From positions 219,302,596-219,366,595 of the forward strand of contig NC_089824.1 in assembly GCF_035046505.1 (NCBI RefSeq): a stretch of 64,000 bases of DNA. The letters are read 5' to 3'. Below, piece by piece: positions 1 to 9,665 of this stretch. The first letter of the stretch is position 1, and every line of letters begins with the position of its first letter. Source of the DNA: Tiliqua scincoides. Taxonomy: Eukaryota > Chordata > Lepidosauria > Squamata > Scincidae. The position numbers and the translations under genes were made by a program. The notes below the pieces were generated by a model. That model was not told the DNA's origin. It was given only the letters and a program-made list of their open reading frames with translations, and searched no databases.

Positions 1-587
1 AAAAAACCACCCTCTGTGCACTTGCACCTTGTAGACAAGAGGTGAGAAGTGCTGTGAAGGAGTAAAAGATATTAGAATGGGAACCTGTTAAGGAGAGAAC
101 AGCAGGAGGACAATAAACCTCAATAATTAAAAAAAATTGTCCTGGCCTTACAACTTTGATTGGTTATTACATTCAGAAACTACCAGAGGGAGAAAGCAGC
201 TGGCTACAGTCAGCTTCTCCTAGAATTCTGTTTTTTCTTTTATCTTCAGTTGCATTTGGAATTTTTGTATTTACACATCCAAATAGATCTACTTTCAAGT
301 TTTTAAAAAATAGCCACCATCAGCAACGGCGATCAATGCTCCCATTAAGAGCACTGCCTTGTGTGAAATAGGGGGAGTGGAGATGAAGGTTAGCCAGCGA
401 GGGACTTCTGCTCACCTTTTAGCTCTCCAACCCCCAATTTGTAAGCCAAAAGCTTTCCCTGGAGAACTTCCATGCCAGCCCTAGTCCCAGTTGGTTGAGT
501 CCTGGTCACCAGACTAGGTGACACCAGAACCAGGGCACATGCAATAAAACCGAATGCTGTGAAAGTTAGTGCAGACAAAAATATATA
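1..587. other. Unassigned A/T-rich sequence, no gene seen
   Basis: No coding exon, RNA gene or repeat that I can name. Short open frames occur on both strands but have no family signature and no splice context. Confidence 0.5.
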
Positions 588-1108
588 TACATATTTCTTC
601 ACCCAGCATGTAATTAAATACTTATTTACCCAGCACATAATTAAACTGTGGAACTCCTTGCCTCAAGATGAGGTGGCATCTGGCCTGGTTGGCAACCTTC
701 AGTCTCGAAAGACTATGGTATAAGCCTACAGCACCCAGGATTCCCAGACAGTCTCCCATCCATGTACTAACCAGGCCTGACCCTGCTTAGCTTCCGAGAT
801 CAGATGAGATCTGGAACGTGCAGGGTAACAGTTGCTGTCATCTAGCCTAGATGCCTTTAAAAGAGGATTGGACAGCTTGATGGAGTCCAATCACAGGTTA
901 CAGTCCATCACAGGTTACAAGCCATGATGAACATTCTCAACCTTCTGTTTTTAGAAGTTGGCTACCTCAAAATGCCAGGGAGTGGCAAGAGGATACTGGT
1001 CTCTTGTGGTCTTGTGTGCTCCCTGAGGCATCCGGTGGGCCACTGTGAGATACAGGAAGTTGGATCTGATGGCCCCTTATCTGATCCAGCAGGGCTTTTC
1101 TTATATCT
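588..1108 (+). mobile_element. CR1 LINE 3' end, split by a 5S SINE
   Basis: Matches the end of CR1 ORF2 and the 3' UTR of the other CR1 copies here: the 'LWNSLP' region, the 'GLDAFKRGLD' region, then the GTGAGATACAGGAAG segment and a TTCTTAT tail. It is 5'-truncated, as CR1 copies usually are. A 5S rRNA-derived SINE interrupts it at 687-838. A short local duplication of the 'ttacccagca' segment lies near its 5' edge. Confidence 0.8.
687..838 (-). mobile_element. 5S rRNA-derived SINE inserted in CR1
   Basis: Read on the minus strand it is a 5S rRNA-like head (GATCTCGG, AAGCTAAGCAGGGTCAGG, GGGAGAC, GCTGTAGGCTT) followed by the tail ATACCATAGTCTTTCGAGAC and GAAGGTTGCCAACC. It is flanked by a near-perfect target-site duplication, catctggcct (677-686) and catctagcct (839-848), inside the CR1 copy. 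This shows retroposition rather than a 5S gene. Internal pol III control elements of 5S type (A box, C box) are recognisable. Confidence 0.85.
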
Positions 1109-1127
1109 GTCACCACCAACTGAAGGG

Positions 1128-1212
1128 TCTCAGGTTGCAGGCGCTGGGGAAGACCCTCTGCTTGAGATCCTGGGTTGTTCCTGAAAGTCAGAGTAGACAA
1201 TACTATATAGAC
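1128..1212 (+). mobile_element. 3' part of a tRNA-headed SINE
   Basis: The stretch 'gggaagaccctctgcttgag...agtcagagtagacaatact' matches the body of the SINE seen more fully at 41775-42010, 48220-48412 and 50987-51160. It lacks the tRNA-like head and ends where the next hAT element starts. Confidence 0.5.
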
Positions 1213-1939
1213 CAGTGATTCTCAGGGCAGGAGGTCTGGTCTAGAGGGTAAAGCCTCCATCTGCCTGAAGATAACATCCACAAGGTCGCCAGTTCGAGGC
1301 CACCGGCACCGTGCGACCTTGAAGCAGCTGACAAGCTGAAGCCGAGCTATTCCATCTGCTCTGAGCGTGGGAGGATGAAGGCCAGAATGTGAAGCCAGAT
1401 CAGAATGAAACACCTTGAATGTAGTGGTTCTTGAAAGAAAGAACCTTCTTTCAAATTGTAAAAATCCCTATTTAATAAGGGATTTAAATAAAAACCTGCC
1501 TATGTAAACCGCCTTGAATAAAGTCTTGAATAAAGACCAAGAAAGGCGGTATATAAATACCTGTTATTATTATTATATTCTCCCATATTCAGCACCTGGA
1601 CTCACTTTTTAGAATGAGAATCTGTCAGGACCCACTGGAAGTGATGTCATGACTGGAAGTGGCATCATAAAGCAGGAAAATTTTGAACAATCCTAGGCTG
1701 CAATCCTAGTAAGTGCAATCCACACTTACCCAGGAGTAAGTCCCATTTACTATCATTGTTAAAAGTATATACATAATAGCTTGTTAAAAGTACAGTTCAG
1801 TAACATTTTCCCAAATGCAGTCACATCCCATGGTAGTATCAAGTCTATTAAAAATAAAATATTGAAATGAATGGGGACCTACCTGAAATTGGCTTGCAAC
1901 CCACCTATTGGGTCCCAACCCACAGTTTGAGAAACACTG
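1213..1939 (+). mobile_element. hAT-like non-autonomous element, split by a SINE
   Basis: Starts CAGTGATTCTCAG and ends CAGTTTGAGAAACACTG, the same termini as the complete copy at 36549-36913. The body matches that copy closely (the 'ggacccactggaagtgatgtc' region and the 'atgaatggggacc' region). A tRNA-derived SINE at 1225-1575 separates the first 12 bases from the rest. No transposase is encoded. The flanking 8-mers no longer match, so the target duplication is decayed or lost. Confidence 0.75.
1225..1575 (+). mobile_element. tRNA-derived SINE with (TTA)n tail
   Basis: tRNA-like head (A box region 'ggtctagagggtaaagcc', B box region 'gccagttcgaggcc'), a body of about 200 bp, then 'aaccgccttgaat...ggcggtatataaatacc' and a TTA-repeat tail. 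A second copy lies at 31160-31545. Short flanking duplications around 'attctc' fit insertion into the hAT element. Confidence 0.75.
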
Positions 1940-3328
1940 CTCTAATTACTTGACAATCCTATGGTTTCCTAACTGTCAACACAGAACTGGTTGTGTTGAT
2001 GATAACTACTGGAATATTTTTTAAATAAATCTTCTATATTTTAAGCATTTTCCTTCAGCTGACAAGGCTTCCAAAGTCAAAGCCATAAAACTAGCAAAAA
2101 CAGCATCATTCAAACATGAAAAAGCATGCTTTATCTTTCTCAAAGCCTATTTAACCCATTTTTGCCCAGCCCACAGGTGTATACATTTGGTCCCTGTTAC
2201 ATATATGCGTTGGGCAGAAATAGCTTAAAGAGCAGGCAATGATCGCCGCCCCCTTCCTCACTGCTGCTTCTTTCCCTCCTGCTCTATGAGGGCTGAAGGA
2301 GCAGTCGTAGCTGGAAAAGGAGAAGTCACCAGGAGAGAGGCAATGATGGCCATTCAGAGTGCCAGCATCTTCTGCCTGTCTGGCTCACATGGCAATAATA
2401 ATTCTTCTTTTTCATCAGATATCTTGGCCCCGGTGCTGTCTCAAAAAGACAATCCATCATAGCCAATACTGCAATTGAGAGCCTGCCAGGAATTCTTTTC
2501 ATTTGCTTCCCCTTCTGCTGATTCATAATTCATCTGTAAGAAAACATTGTGGCTAAGAGGTCCTGTATCAATCATGAGCAGCACAGAGACCAAGAAATAA
2601 AAAAGAACTGCAGTGTTGCTAGGACCGGAGATGGATTTCTCTTCTGAGAAACCATCCGCGATTCTATGCTTGTCTGTCTACATAACATTCTTTGCTCTTC
2701 TGTGCAATTATCTTTTCTGCAAGACAGCCATAATAGTTTCACATCATAATTAGTGGAGCAACTTCATACCCCCCTTTTGGGGGGGGGGTATGTTGGAGGA
2801 AATTAAAAATAGTTTCCTCTTTGGGGGGGAAGCAGAGTAGCTTAAGCAGCGGACCCCCCCTTGGGTATCACCCAAGGGAACCTCCCTCACCCAGCTGACT
2901 GCTATTCAATAAAAAAAGACAAAGAGGCAATGGCTTGTTAAAGTTGCAAAAAAAAAGTTATTTACTTACAGTTCCACTGAGTGTATATTTGCAGCATCTG
3001 ATTAGGATCAGAGGTTCAGCTAACACTTAGAGATAGCCAGGCCCTGGAGCTGCCTCGCCCTGCATGCCTTGTGCTCAAGATGACCTGGGCATCAGAGCCC
3101 TGGTGTGCCCATCTTAACAGGTCAGTGGTCAGAGGACATGCTCAGAGGAGAAGGGAAGGGTAACGGGTTAGGGCCACACCCCACAAGGATCACAGAGAGC
3201 AGGTAGAAAGGTCAGAGTCACTGGGCCACAGCTTGACCCCTTCTGGACAGCATCCTGCCCCCTCTGGACAGTAGACGGAGTTGCGCCAACTCCAACAAAA
3301 AGTTCAGGCAGAAAAGAGCATTGGTGTG
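1940..3328. other. No gene seen; possible old LTR-like piece near 2920-3170
   Basis: Mostly unassigned sequence with homopolymer runs (G near 2785 and 2825, C near 2850). The stretch 2920-3170 has the look of an antisense retroviral-type LTR end (A-rich polyadenylation-like start), but nothing firm supports this. No exon is recognisable. Confidence 0.3.
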
Positions 3329-3440
3329 ATATAGTGTGGTACCCTAGGACCGAGGAGAGCTTTGGTTCAAATCCCCCCCGCCCTGCCACTAAGCTCATTT
3401 TGTGACCCTGAGCCACTCACGGTCTCTCACATAAAAGGGG
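3329..3440 (+). mobile_element. MIR-like tRNA SINE fragment
   Basis: Contains 'gagagctttggttcaaatcc' (B-box-like) followed by 'ccactaagctcattttgtga' and 'gagccactcac', the pattern of MIR-type SINE cores in reptiles. Similar fragments are at 6985-7075, 9127-9345 and 39684-39900. Confidence 0.5.
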
Positions 3441-3489
3441 CAGGGGAAAACCAGGAATGCCATCCTGAGCTCTGTGGAGGAAGCCAGAA

Positions 3490-3828
3490 AAAAAAATTCT
3501 TTATCCAATGTGTAGTTAATCTGTGGAACTCCTTGCCACTGGATGTGGTGATGGGATCTGGCCTAGATGCCTTTAAAAGGAGATTGGACTGATTTCTGGA
3601 GGAAAAGTCAATCATAGATTACAAGCCATGGTGGGTATGTGCAGCCTCCTGGTTTTAGAAGTAGGTTGACTCTGAGTGCCGGGTGCAAGGGAGTGGCAAC
3701 AAAATACTGATGTCATGTTTTCTGGAGTGCTTTCTGAGGTATCTGGTGGGCCATTGTGAGATACAGGAAGCTGAACCAGATGGCCGCTTAGCCTGATCCA
3801 GCAGGGCTCTTCTTATGTTCTTATAAGG
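3490..3828 (+). mobile_element. CR1 LINE 3' end
   Basis: 5'-truncated CR1. It encodes the very C-terminus of ORF2 ('NLWNSLPLDVVMGSGLDAF'), then the 3' UTR through 'gtgagatacaggaagctg' to 'cttcttatgttcttataag'. It is more diverged from the other CR1 3' ends than those copies are from each other, so probably older. Confidence 0.85.
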
Positions 3829-4180
3829 ATGAGATTAAAACATAGTTTGAAAAATTGAATGGCTTCACTGGCTGGAAGTGTCTGACCAGAGTTCACTGTG
3901 CTGGTTGTGACCTTTGAAGGCCTGACTGGTCGGGGTCCAGGCTCTCTCAGTGAGTGCCTGTTCCCAGGTGTGCCTTACCTGTGCTCAGTTAATGGGAGGT
4001 ATGTTGCTAACAATCAGGGCTTTTTTTGAAATGGAATGCACCGGAACGGCACCTTTTTCCCCCCCCTCCTCTCTGCCCCCACCTTTTTTCGCCCCTGCCT
4101 GCACCACCCCACCCCCTTTTTTCCCCTCCTCCTTGCCCCCACCTTTTTTCCCCTGCCTGCACCACCCCGCTCTGCACTGT

Positions 4181-4332
4181 GTTCAGAACTAATATATAAG
4201 GTCTTCAGCCCAGCTGGTGGCTATCAGTGCCTCAAGTGTTAGTTCCAAACACTTTGAGCCTAAGAGCTCTGGTGGCTGAGTGGTTAAACTGTAGGTCTGC
4301 AGAGGCTAGGGGTTCAAATCTCACTGAGGAAT
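4181..4332 (+). repeat. tRNA-like repeat, left arm of an inverted pair
   Basis: About 150 bp from 'gttcagaactaatatataag' to 'tcactgaggaata', including a tRNA-Ser/Leu-like segment (A box 'tggctgagtggttaa', B box 'ggttcaaatc'). It is repeated in inverted orientation at 5517-5675. A poly(T) tract follows directly. Confidence 0.75.
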
Positions 4333-4490
4333 AATTTTTTTTTTTTTTTTAAGGTGGGAAGGTGCTCCATGGCTGCAAAATATAAAGGTTGGTTGCTAGT
4401 TGCCAAAAGGGGGGCCAGTTGCGGCTGCAAAACTCCTCAAAGTTCAGTCCCAGGCAGGCTCTTTTTTGACCTTTTTTTTTTTTTTTTTTT

Positions 4491-4575
4491 AAGTTCCAGT
4501 TAGGACTTAACCCACAGTTAAGCTCCTGGAGTGAGCCCCTGCTGGAGGCTGTGGGTTAAGTCCTACCTGGGACTT
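4491..4575. repeat. Imperfect palindrome (hairpin)
   Basis: The arms 'gttaggacttaacccacag' and 'ctgtgggttaagtcctac' are reverse complements over about 18 bases and separated by about 28 bases. Poly(T) and poly(A) tracts flank the hairpin, extending the foldback. Confidence 0.75.
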
Positions 4576-4605
4576 TAAAAAAAAAAAAAGTTCAAAAAAG
4601 AGCTG

Positions 4606-5436
4606 TCAATCCCTTCCACACCGGGAGCAAGTGCAGTCTGTCCCTGGTCTGTCTCCCTGGCTATGGGCCTTCCTTCTTTGCCTCTTAGCCTCAGACTGTT
4701 GGCAAAGTGTCTCTTCAAACTGGGAAAGGCCATGCTGCACAGCCTGCCTCCAAGCGGGCCGCTCAGAGGCCAGGGTTTCCCACTTGTTGAGGTCCATCCC
4801 TAAGGCCTTCAGATCCCTCTTGCAGATGTCCTTGTATCGCAGCTGTGGTCTACCTGTAGGGCGCTTTCCTTGCACGAGTTCTCCATAGAGGAGATCCTTT
4901 GGGATCCGGCCGTCATCCATTCTCACGACATGACTGAGCCAACGCAGGCGTCTCTGTTTCAGCAGTGAATACATGCTAGGGATTCCAGCACGTTCCAGGA
5001 CTGTGTTGTTTGGAACTTTGTCCTGCCAGGTGATGCCGAGGATGCGTCGGAGGCAGCGCATGTGGAAAGCGCTCAGTTTCCTCTCCTGTTGTGAGCAAAG
5101 AGTCCATGACTCGCTGCAGTACAGAAGTGTACTCAGGACGCAAGCTCTGTAGACCTGGACCTTGGTATGTTCCGTCAGCTTCTTGTTGGACCAGACTCTC
5201 TTTGTGAGTCTGGAAAACGTGGTAGCTGCTTTACCGATGCGCTTGTCTAGCTCGGTATCGAGAGAATGAGTGTCGGAGATCGTTGAGCCAAGGTACACAA
5301 AGTCATGGACAACCTCCAGTTCATGCTCAGAGATTGTAATGCAGGGAGGTGAGTCCACATCCTGAACCATGACCTTTGTTTTCTTCAAGCTGATTGTCAG
5401 TCCAAAATCTTGGCAGGCCTTGCTAAAACGATCCAT
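4606..5436 (-). pseudogene. Non-LTR retrotransposon RT, C-terminal fragment
   Basis: An uninterrupted 276-residue frame covers the end of the reverse transcriptase and the C-terminal region of an endonuclease/RT LINE. Recognisable stretches are 'LKKTKVMVQ', 'YLGSTISD', 'VYRACVLSTLLYCSESW', 'RRLRWLSHVVRMDDGRIPKD' and 'GRPQLRYKDICKRDLKA', leading to a Cys-rich end 'CTCSRCGRD'. The RT catalytic part and endonuclease are missing (5' truncation into a (TA)n tract). The 3' end stops before the CCHC finger is complete and before the tail seen in the copy at 55037-55466. I do not assign the clade firmly; it is not CR1. Confidence 0.8.
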
Positions 5437-5445
5437 GAGCTGCTG

Positions 5446-5448
<3 letters not shown>

Positions 5449-5513
<65 letters not shown>
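5449..5513. repeat. (TA)n microsatellite
   Basis: About 32 uninterrupted TA units lie exactly between the LINE fragment and the right tRNA-like arm. Confidence 0.95.
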
Positions 5514-5516
<3 letters not shown>

Positions 5517-5518
<2 letters not shown>

Positions 5519-5675
5519 CCTCAGTGGGATTTGAACCCCAAGCCTCTGACTTCACAGATCTACAGTTTAACCACTGAGCCACCAGAGCTCTTAGGCTCAA
5601 AGTGTTTGGAACTAACACTTGAGGCACTGATGGCCACCAGCTGGGCTCAAGACCTTATATATTTGTTCTGAACAC
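5517..5675 (-). repeat. tRNA-like repeat, right arm of an inverted pair
   Basis: Reverse complement of 4181-4332 with a few differences. Both arms end at the same base string ('cactgaggaa'), next to a simple-sequence tract. Read on the minus strand, the segment preceding it ('aggtggggaggtgctccat', from about 5725-5757) also appears after the left arm at about 4350, so the pair belongs to a longer repeat unit. Confidence 0.75.
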
Positions 5676-5825
5676 TTTAACTACTGTATAGGCTTTCCTA
5701 TAGCCCAATGGAGGGAGTTTCCTATAGCCCAATGGAGCACCTCCCCACCTAAAAAAAAATGGGGTGTTTCACTCCAGCTGTGGCAGGAGTGCTTTTGCTA
5801 TCAGGGAGCTCACACAGGATGGATG

Positions 5826-5900
5826 TGTGTGTGTGTGCGCGCGCACGCGCACATGCGCGCATGTATAAAAAATGGTTTAAAAATAAATAAATAAATAAAA
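5826..5900. repeat. Alternating purine-pyrimidine tract and (AAAT)n
   Basis: A GT/GC/CA alternating run at about 5826-5866, followed by AAAT units at about 5880-5900. Confidence 0.8.
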
Positions 5901-6984
5901 AGTTGTGAGTTCCTACACCTATTTTTTTTACAAAAAAAGCACTGCTAATAATACTTAGCTTTGTATTGCCTCTGAACAAAACTAGAGGTTTGGCTGGCTT
6001 CCTAACAGCCATGCAGGTGGCTAATCATGGTGTATCTTCAATCATCTCCCTATTCCTTTCATCAAAGACTTCCTACAGGGCTCTACTTGTATCTCAGTGT
6101 ATTTAATCATCCGCTTGAAATCCAGTTTGATGCTGATAATCATTAGGCTTTCCCCTTGGAAACTCTGGCAGACTCTGAACACATCACAATCTATCACACA
6201 CTTTGTTGTGTCAGCATTTTAGGAGTTGACCAGATATTCCCACTAGCTGGAACACAGAACCCTAGAGCTGTCCTCTTTGTTTGAAAGTGTGATGAGGACC
6301 CCAGGCAGAGCACATCCTCCTACGATGGTCTGGGACAGTAGAGGCTCTAGAGGCGATTGCCTGATTTATGAATACCAAAGCGTATGGCTATAATAGTGAT
6401 AGGGCAACAGTGCCCCACATGAAGGATGACTGCAGGGGGAATTCCTACACATGGAGCAGTTCATGCTAGGGATGGGAGAAAAGATTTGGGGGGTGGCAGG
6501 ACCATCCACTGAATATCTTGCAACACGCAGCAGCTGCAATCTCTGATACTTTAAAAAATATACAGTATATACTCCATTGTGACACATAAAGCAATTGCAG
6601 GAGTATGGGAATGAAAAATTATTTATTTAAAAGGAGGAGAAGCATAGCCGACAGAGAAGCTTGCTGTGATTCCCAAGGGAACTGCTAAGAATTGTGCAGA
6701 AAATGAGCATTGTATTCCGAAAGTGCTAAATAGGTGGTTTCACTCTTATTAACCTGTTGGAGCATTTAATAGTCTGGCAAGATCATCACCTTTCTGCTCC
6801 TTTTCTGTGCTTTTGTAAAGGGAACGAGAGACATGGTGAAGCTGTTCAGACTGCCCCCCTCTCAATCACAGAACGGGCACACATTACAGCAGATGTATGG
6901 GGATGTGGATAACCAGGAATTCTTTCTGCACAAGTCTCACTGAAATGAAACACAGTCACTCCAGAGCATGGCTAAACCATTTTA
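5901..6984. other. No gene seen
   Basis: 5905-5945 on the minus strand resembles a repeat end (a T-run followed by 'aggtgtaggaactcac') that also occurs on the plus strand near 4011-4050. The rest is unassigned. Confidence 0.4.
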
Positions 6985-7075
6985 AAGGGATGATGGATAA
7001 AGTGTTGGATTGGGCCTGGGGAGACTTGGGTTCAAATCTTTGCTCAGCCATTAAGCTGAAAGGGTGTTTGGCTAT
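6985..7075 (+). mobile_element. MIR-like tRNA SINE fragment
   Basis: 'aagtgttggattgggcctgg' followed by 'gacttgggttcaaatctttg' and 'ctcagccattaagctgaaag'. This B-box-containing head plus core is the same type as the fragment at 3329-3440. Confidence 0.5.
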
Positions 7076-8025
7076 GATGCAACTGTGGGCTGGCTTGGGT
7101 GATGATCAGACGTATGCACACATCTATTTATCCATGTTCTTCCCCCATTCCCGGACTGCTGTTCCACCACTGCATAATCATGTCTGCGAAGGGTGGCCCA
7201 TCTGAATCTGTCCTCACAATCCTAGGTCTAGTATTTAAGCATCATTGCAACATTGATTTTCCAGAGGAAAAAGTGGAGAACTGCAATAAATGACAACTTA
7301 TTGTGGATAAATTGAGCTCCAGGCAAGATGTTCAGTGACTATTATGGAAGTGGAATACCTACTCTCTTTCTTTCCATTTTTTTTCCTGCAAGGTTGCAGA
7401 TATTTATTTTAACTTCTTTTTCAAGGAAACTTGTGTAGGAGAACTTCCCCTGTGTCCAGTGTTAGTGGAAGTGGAAATTCCATGTGAATGTGGGAATTCT
7501 ATGTGGATTTTCCACCTCTAGCACAAAAAATGTCTTGAACTGGGCCAGAAAATTCGACGGTAAGTGCTGTGAATCAGTGGCAGCCGCCCCTCTCCTTTCG
7601 AGCCATTTTGGGCGCTGGGAGCAAATTGGAGGCAGAATGCCTGGCTTAGTGCTTTGTATCCCCCTAGCTACACCACTGATCTGTCTATCTACTCCTAAAA
7701 ATATTTGGTTACAAATTTTTGTTTTTGCCTCTCTGTCTTCTGAGTCACTGATCTACATCTACCATTACTACTAAAGTTAGTATTAATTTTGACAGTGTCC
7801 TGGCTGGCTAGTCCTAGCTAGCACTTCCACCCCCGGGAGCTTCCCCTGAACCCTCCATGATCAGCATTCCACATAAGCAAGGCATCCAGAGGATGTTGGT
7901 GGTGTTGTTTAAAATAAACAGCATTTATTTTATTGGTTTCACTTCACATATCCAGCTCTGGTACTGAAAGCAGAATTTAAGATGGCACCAATCCAACCCT
8001 GCCTTCCCAGACCTGCTTCTTAGAG
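7076..8025. other. No gene seen
   Basis: Unassigned sequence. A possible old LTR-like segment with an AATAAA-type signal lies near 7800-7930, but the evidence is too weak to name an element. Confidence 0.3.
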
Positions 8026-8430
8026 CATCAGGAATCTCCTGGTTTGGACAGTGACGCTAATGAAAGCAAACGAGAAGGCTTCCTCTTCTGCAGGAGGGAT
8101 GCTGTCCCGCAGTGCTGCTTTCCATTTTTGCCCAGCTATTCTGATCTGTTCCATTAGGGACATGTTCCCTGTGGTGATCTGACTCAGGTGGGGTGTCAGA
8201 AGAAAATGAGGTGGGGCATGACTTGATAGAATTCATTTAGCAGCACGTTGGCTGGCTGCCTTGTGCAATCAGAAGCACCACAAACAGGGAAGACAGACAT
8301 GATGTCTTGGGAGGAACCAAGAAACTCTGAGGCCATCCTTTGGAAAGTATTGCTGAGGTCATCGAGGCAGAGGTGCAGAGCCAAGCGCACAGGGTCAGCC
8401 TTCTTAATCCCAAGAGAGGTACGCCAAGAC
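8026..8430 (-). pseudogene. Possible coding remnant, family unknown
   Basis: On the minus strand a frame from about 8420 down to 8196 reads with a protein-like composition ('KKADPVRLALHLCLDDLSN', 'SVFPVCGASDC', 'NVLLNEFYQVMPH'). A second frame, offset by one base, continues to about 8020 ('SQITTGNMSLMEQIRIAGQ', 'AEEEAFSFAFISVTVQTRR') before a stop. The pattern is consistent with a frameshifted old coding sequence or a processed pseudogene. No splice sites or known domain are recognised, and chance is a real alternative. Confidence 0.2.
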
Positions 8431-9019
8431 GCTCACAGTCTTGGTGACCCACTCTCATACTCTGTCAATCTTTGCAGCATCCTTGGCAGGCAGGGACACC
8501 CAACTGCCCCAAATTGCTGTCATCCCAGAGAAAAACAATCCTGTATATCTCTTTCAGCTCCCCCCTTCGCTGTCAATGCTCCTGTCTTTGCTCAGACAGT
8601 GAGCTCAGTTCCTTCCTAAGTTGAAACAGCTGTTCTCATCACTAATTTATTGTTTAATGACAGCCCATTAGCCTGTGTAAAGTTCAGGCTAATTACCTTT
8701 CCTCCTGACTCTGCTTTTCCCTCCTGATAGCTGTGCTTTACTCTTCCTGTAAAGAAGAGTTTTGAAATTCCAAGAATTCAGGGAACTGGAATCCATTGGT
8801 GTGTCTCTTTTGAGGAGAGCTTTCTCCCCCATGGAACATCAAAGAGGTTGACTGGAGATGTGGCATGTCCACACCTGCTTTCCTAACACCTGCAGGTTAC
8901 TCCCAAGGTATCTGTCAGTTTTTAAGCACTTCACTTGGTTAGTCTTAGAACCTTACTGCAGGTTTTTCTGCTTACTTTGTTATCTATCCTTCCTCCAAGG
9001 AGCTCAGCTGGTGGCGGAC
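8431..9019. other. No gene seen
   Basis: Unassigned unique-looking sequence between the possible coding remnant and the TTTA tract. Confidence 0.4.
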
Positions 9020-9021
9020 AT

Positions 9022-9056
<35 letters not shown>
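9020..9056. repeat. (TTTA)n microsatellite
   Basis: About nine TTTA units. Confidence 0.9.
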
Positions 9057-9126
9057 CAAATTTAGACCCTACTTAATCTCTCAGTGGGCATTCTAAGTGG
9101 GTCATGGTTCCTCCCTTCTTTTGCCC

Positions 9127-9345
9127 TCCCAGCCCTTTATTATTTATTTATTATTATATACCGCTTTTCAATGATATGCCAATAAAGGTTTCAGACAGAT
9201 ACCACTTTTCAACGACAAGTTCACAAAGCTGTTTACAGAGGTAGGTGAGGCTGGCTGAGAGAGTGACTGGCCCAAGATCACCCACAGAGCTTCATGGCTT
9301 AGTGGGGATTTGAACCTGGATCTTCCTGGTCTAAGTCCAACTCCC
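9127..9345 (-). mobile_element. tRNA SINE, minus strand
   Basis: From a (TTA)n-like tail at 9133 through 'ataccgcttttcaa' and 'gttcacaaagctgtttacag' to a head with a B-box complement 'ggatttgaacc'. The 3' part is the same as at 37430-37541 (plus) and 57367-57447 (minus). A short internal duplication of the 'ccacttttcaa' segment is visible. Confidence 0.6.
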
Positions 9346-9414
9346 AAACCATCCCGGCTCTCATTCCCCTCTCCTTGCTGTGCTGAAAAGAAGAAAAGTG
9401 GATATCCTCTAATT

Positions 9415-9657
9415 CATGGATTGACAACCTACAGCCTGTGGGCCTCATGTGGCCTGCCAGCTCATGTTATCCAGCCCGCCCACCTGAACTCACAGACACT
9501 TGTGCTGCATGCAGGGACTCCATGAGCCCTGGCAGGTGGCTCTACCATTCCCTGTCTGGCATGCAGTAGACAGGGTGGAAGGCTTCACCTATCAAGCTGA
9601 GCTCTGCTCAGCAACCCAGAAGCTCAGTCCCTTTCAAAGAAAGGTTGCTGACCCCTG
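9415..9657 (+). mobile_element. hAT-like non-autonomous element (CAACCTACRGCC family)
   Basis: Termini 'catggattgacaacctac' and 'ggttgctgacccctg' with an 8-bp target duplication ctctaatt (9407-9414) and ctctgatt (9658-9665), 7 of 8 matching. Related to the longer element at 58017-58488. No transposase. Confidence 0.75.
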
Positions 9658-9665
9658 CTCTGATT

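Noticed and set aside
5369-5671. Open frame with a long Tyr/Ile run
   Set aside because: It is a (TA)n microsatellite read in frame, bridging a LINE fragment and a repeat arm.
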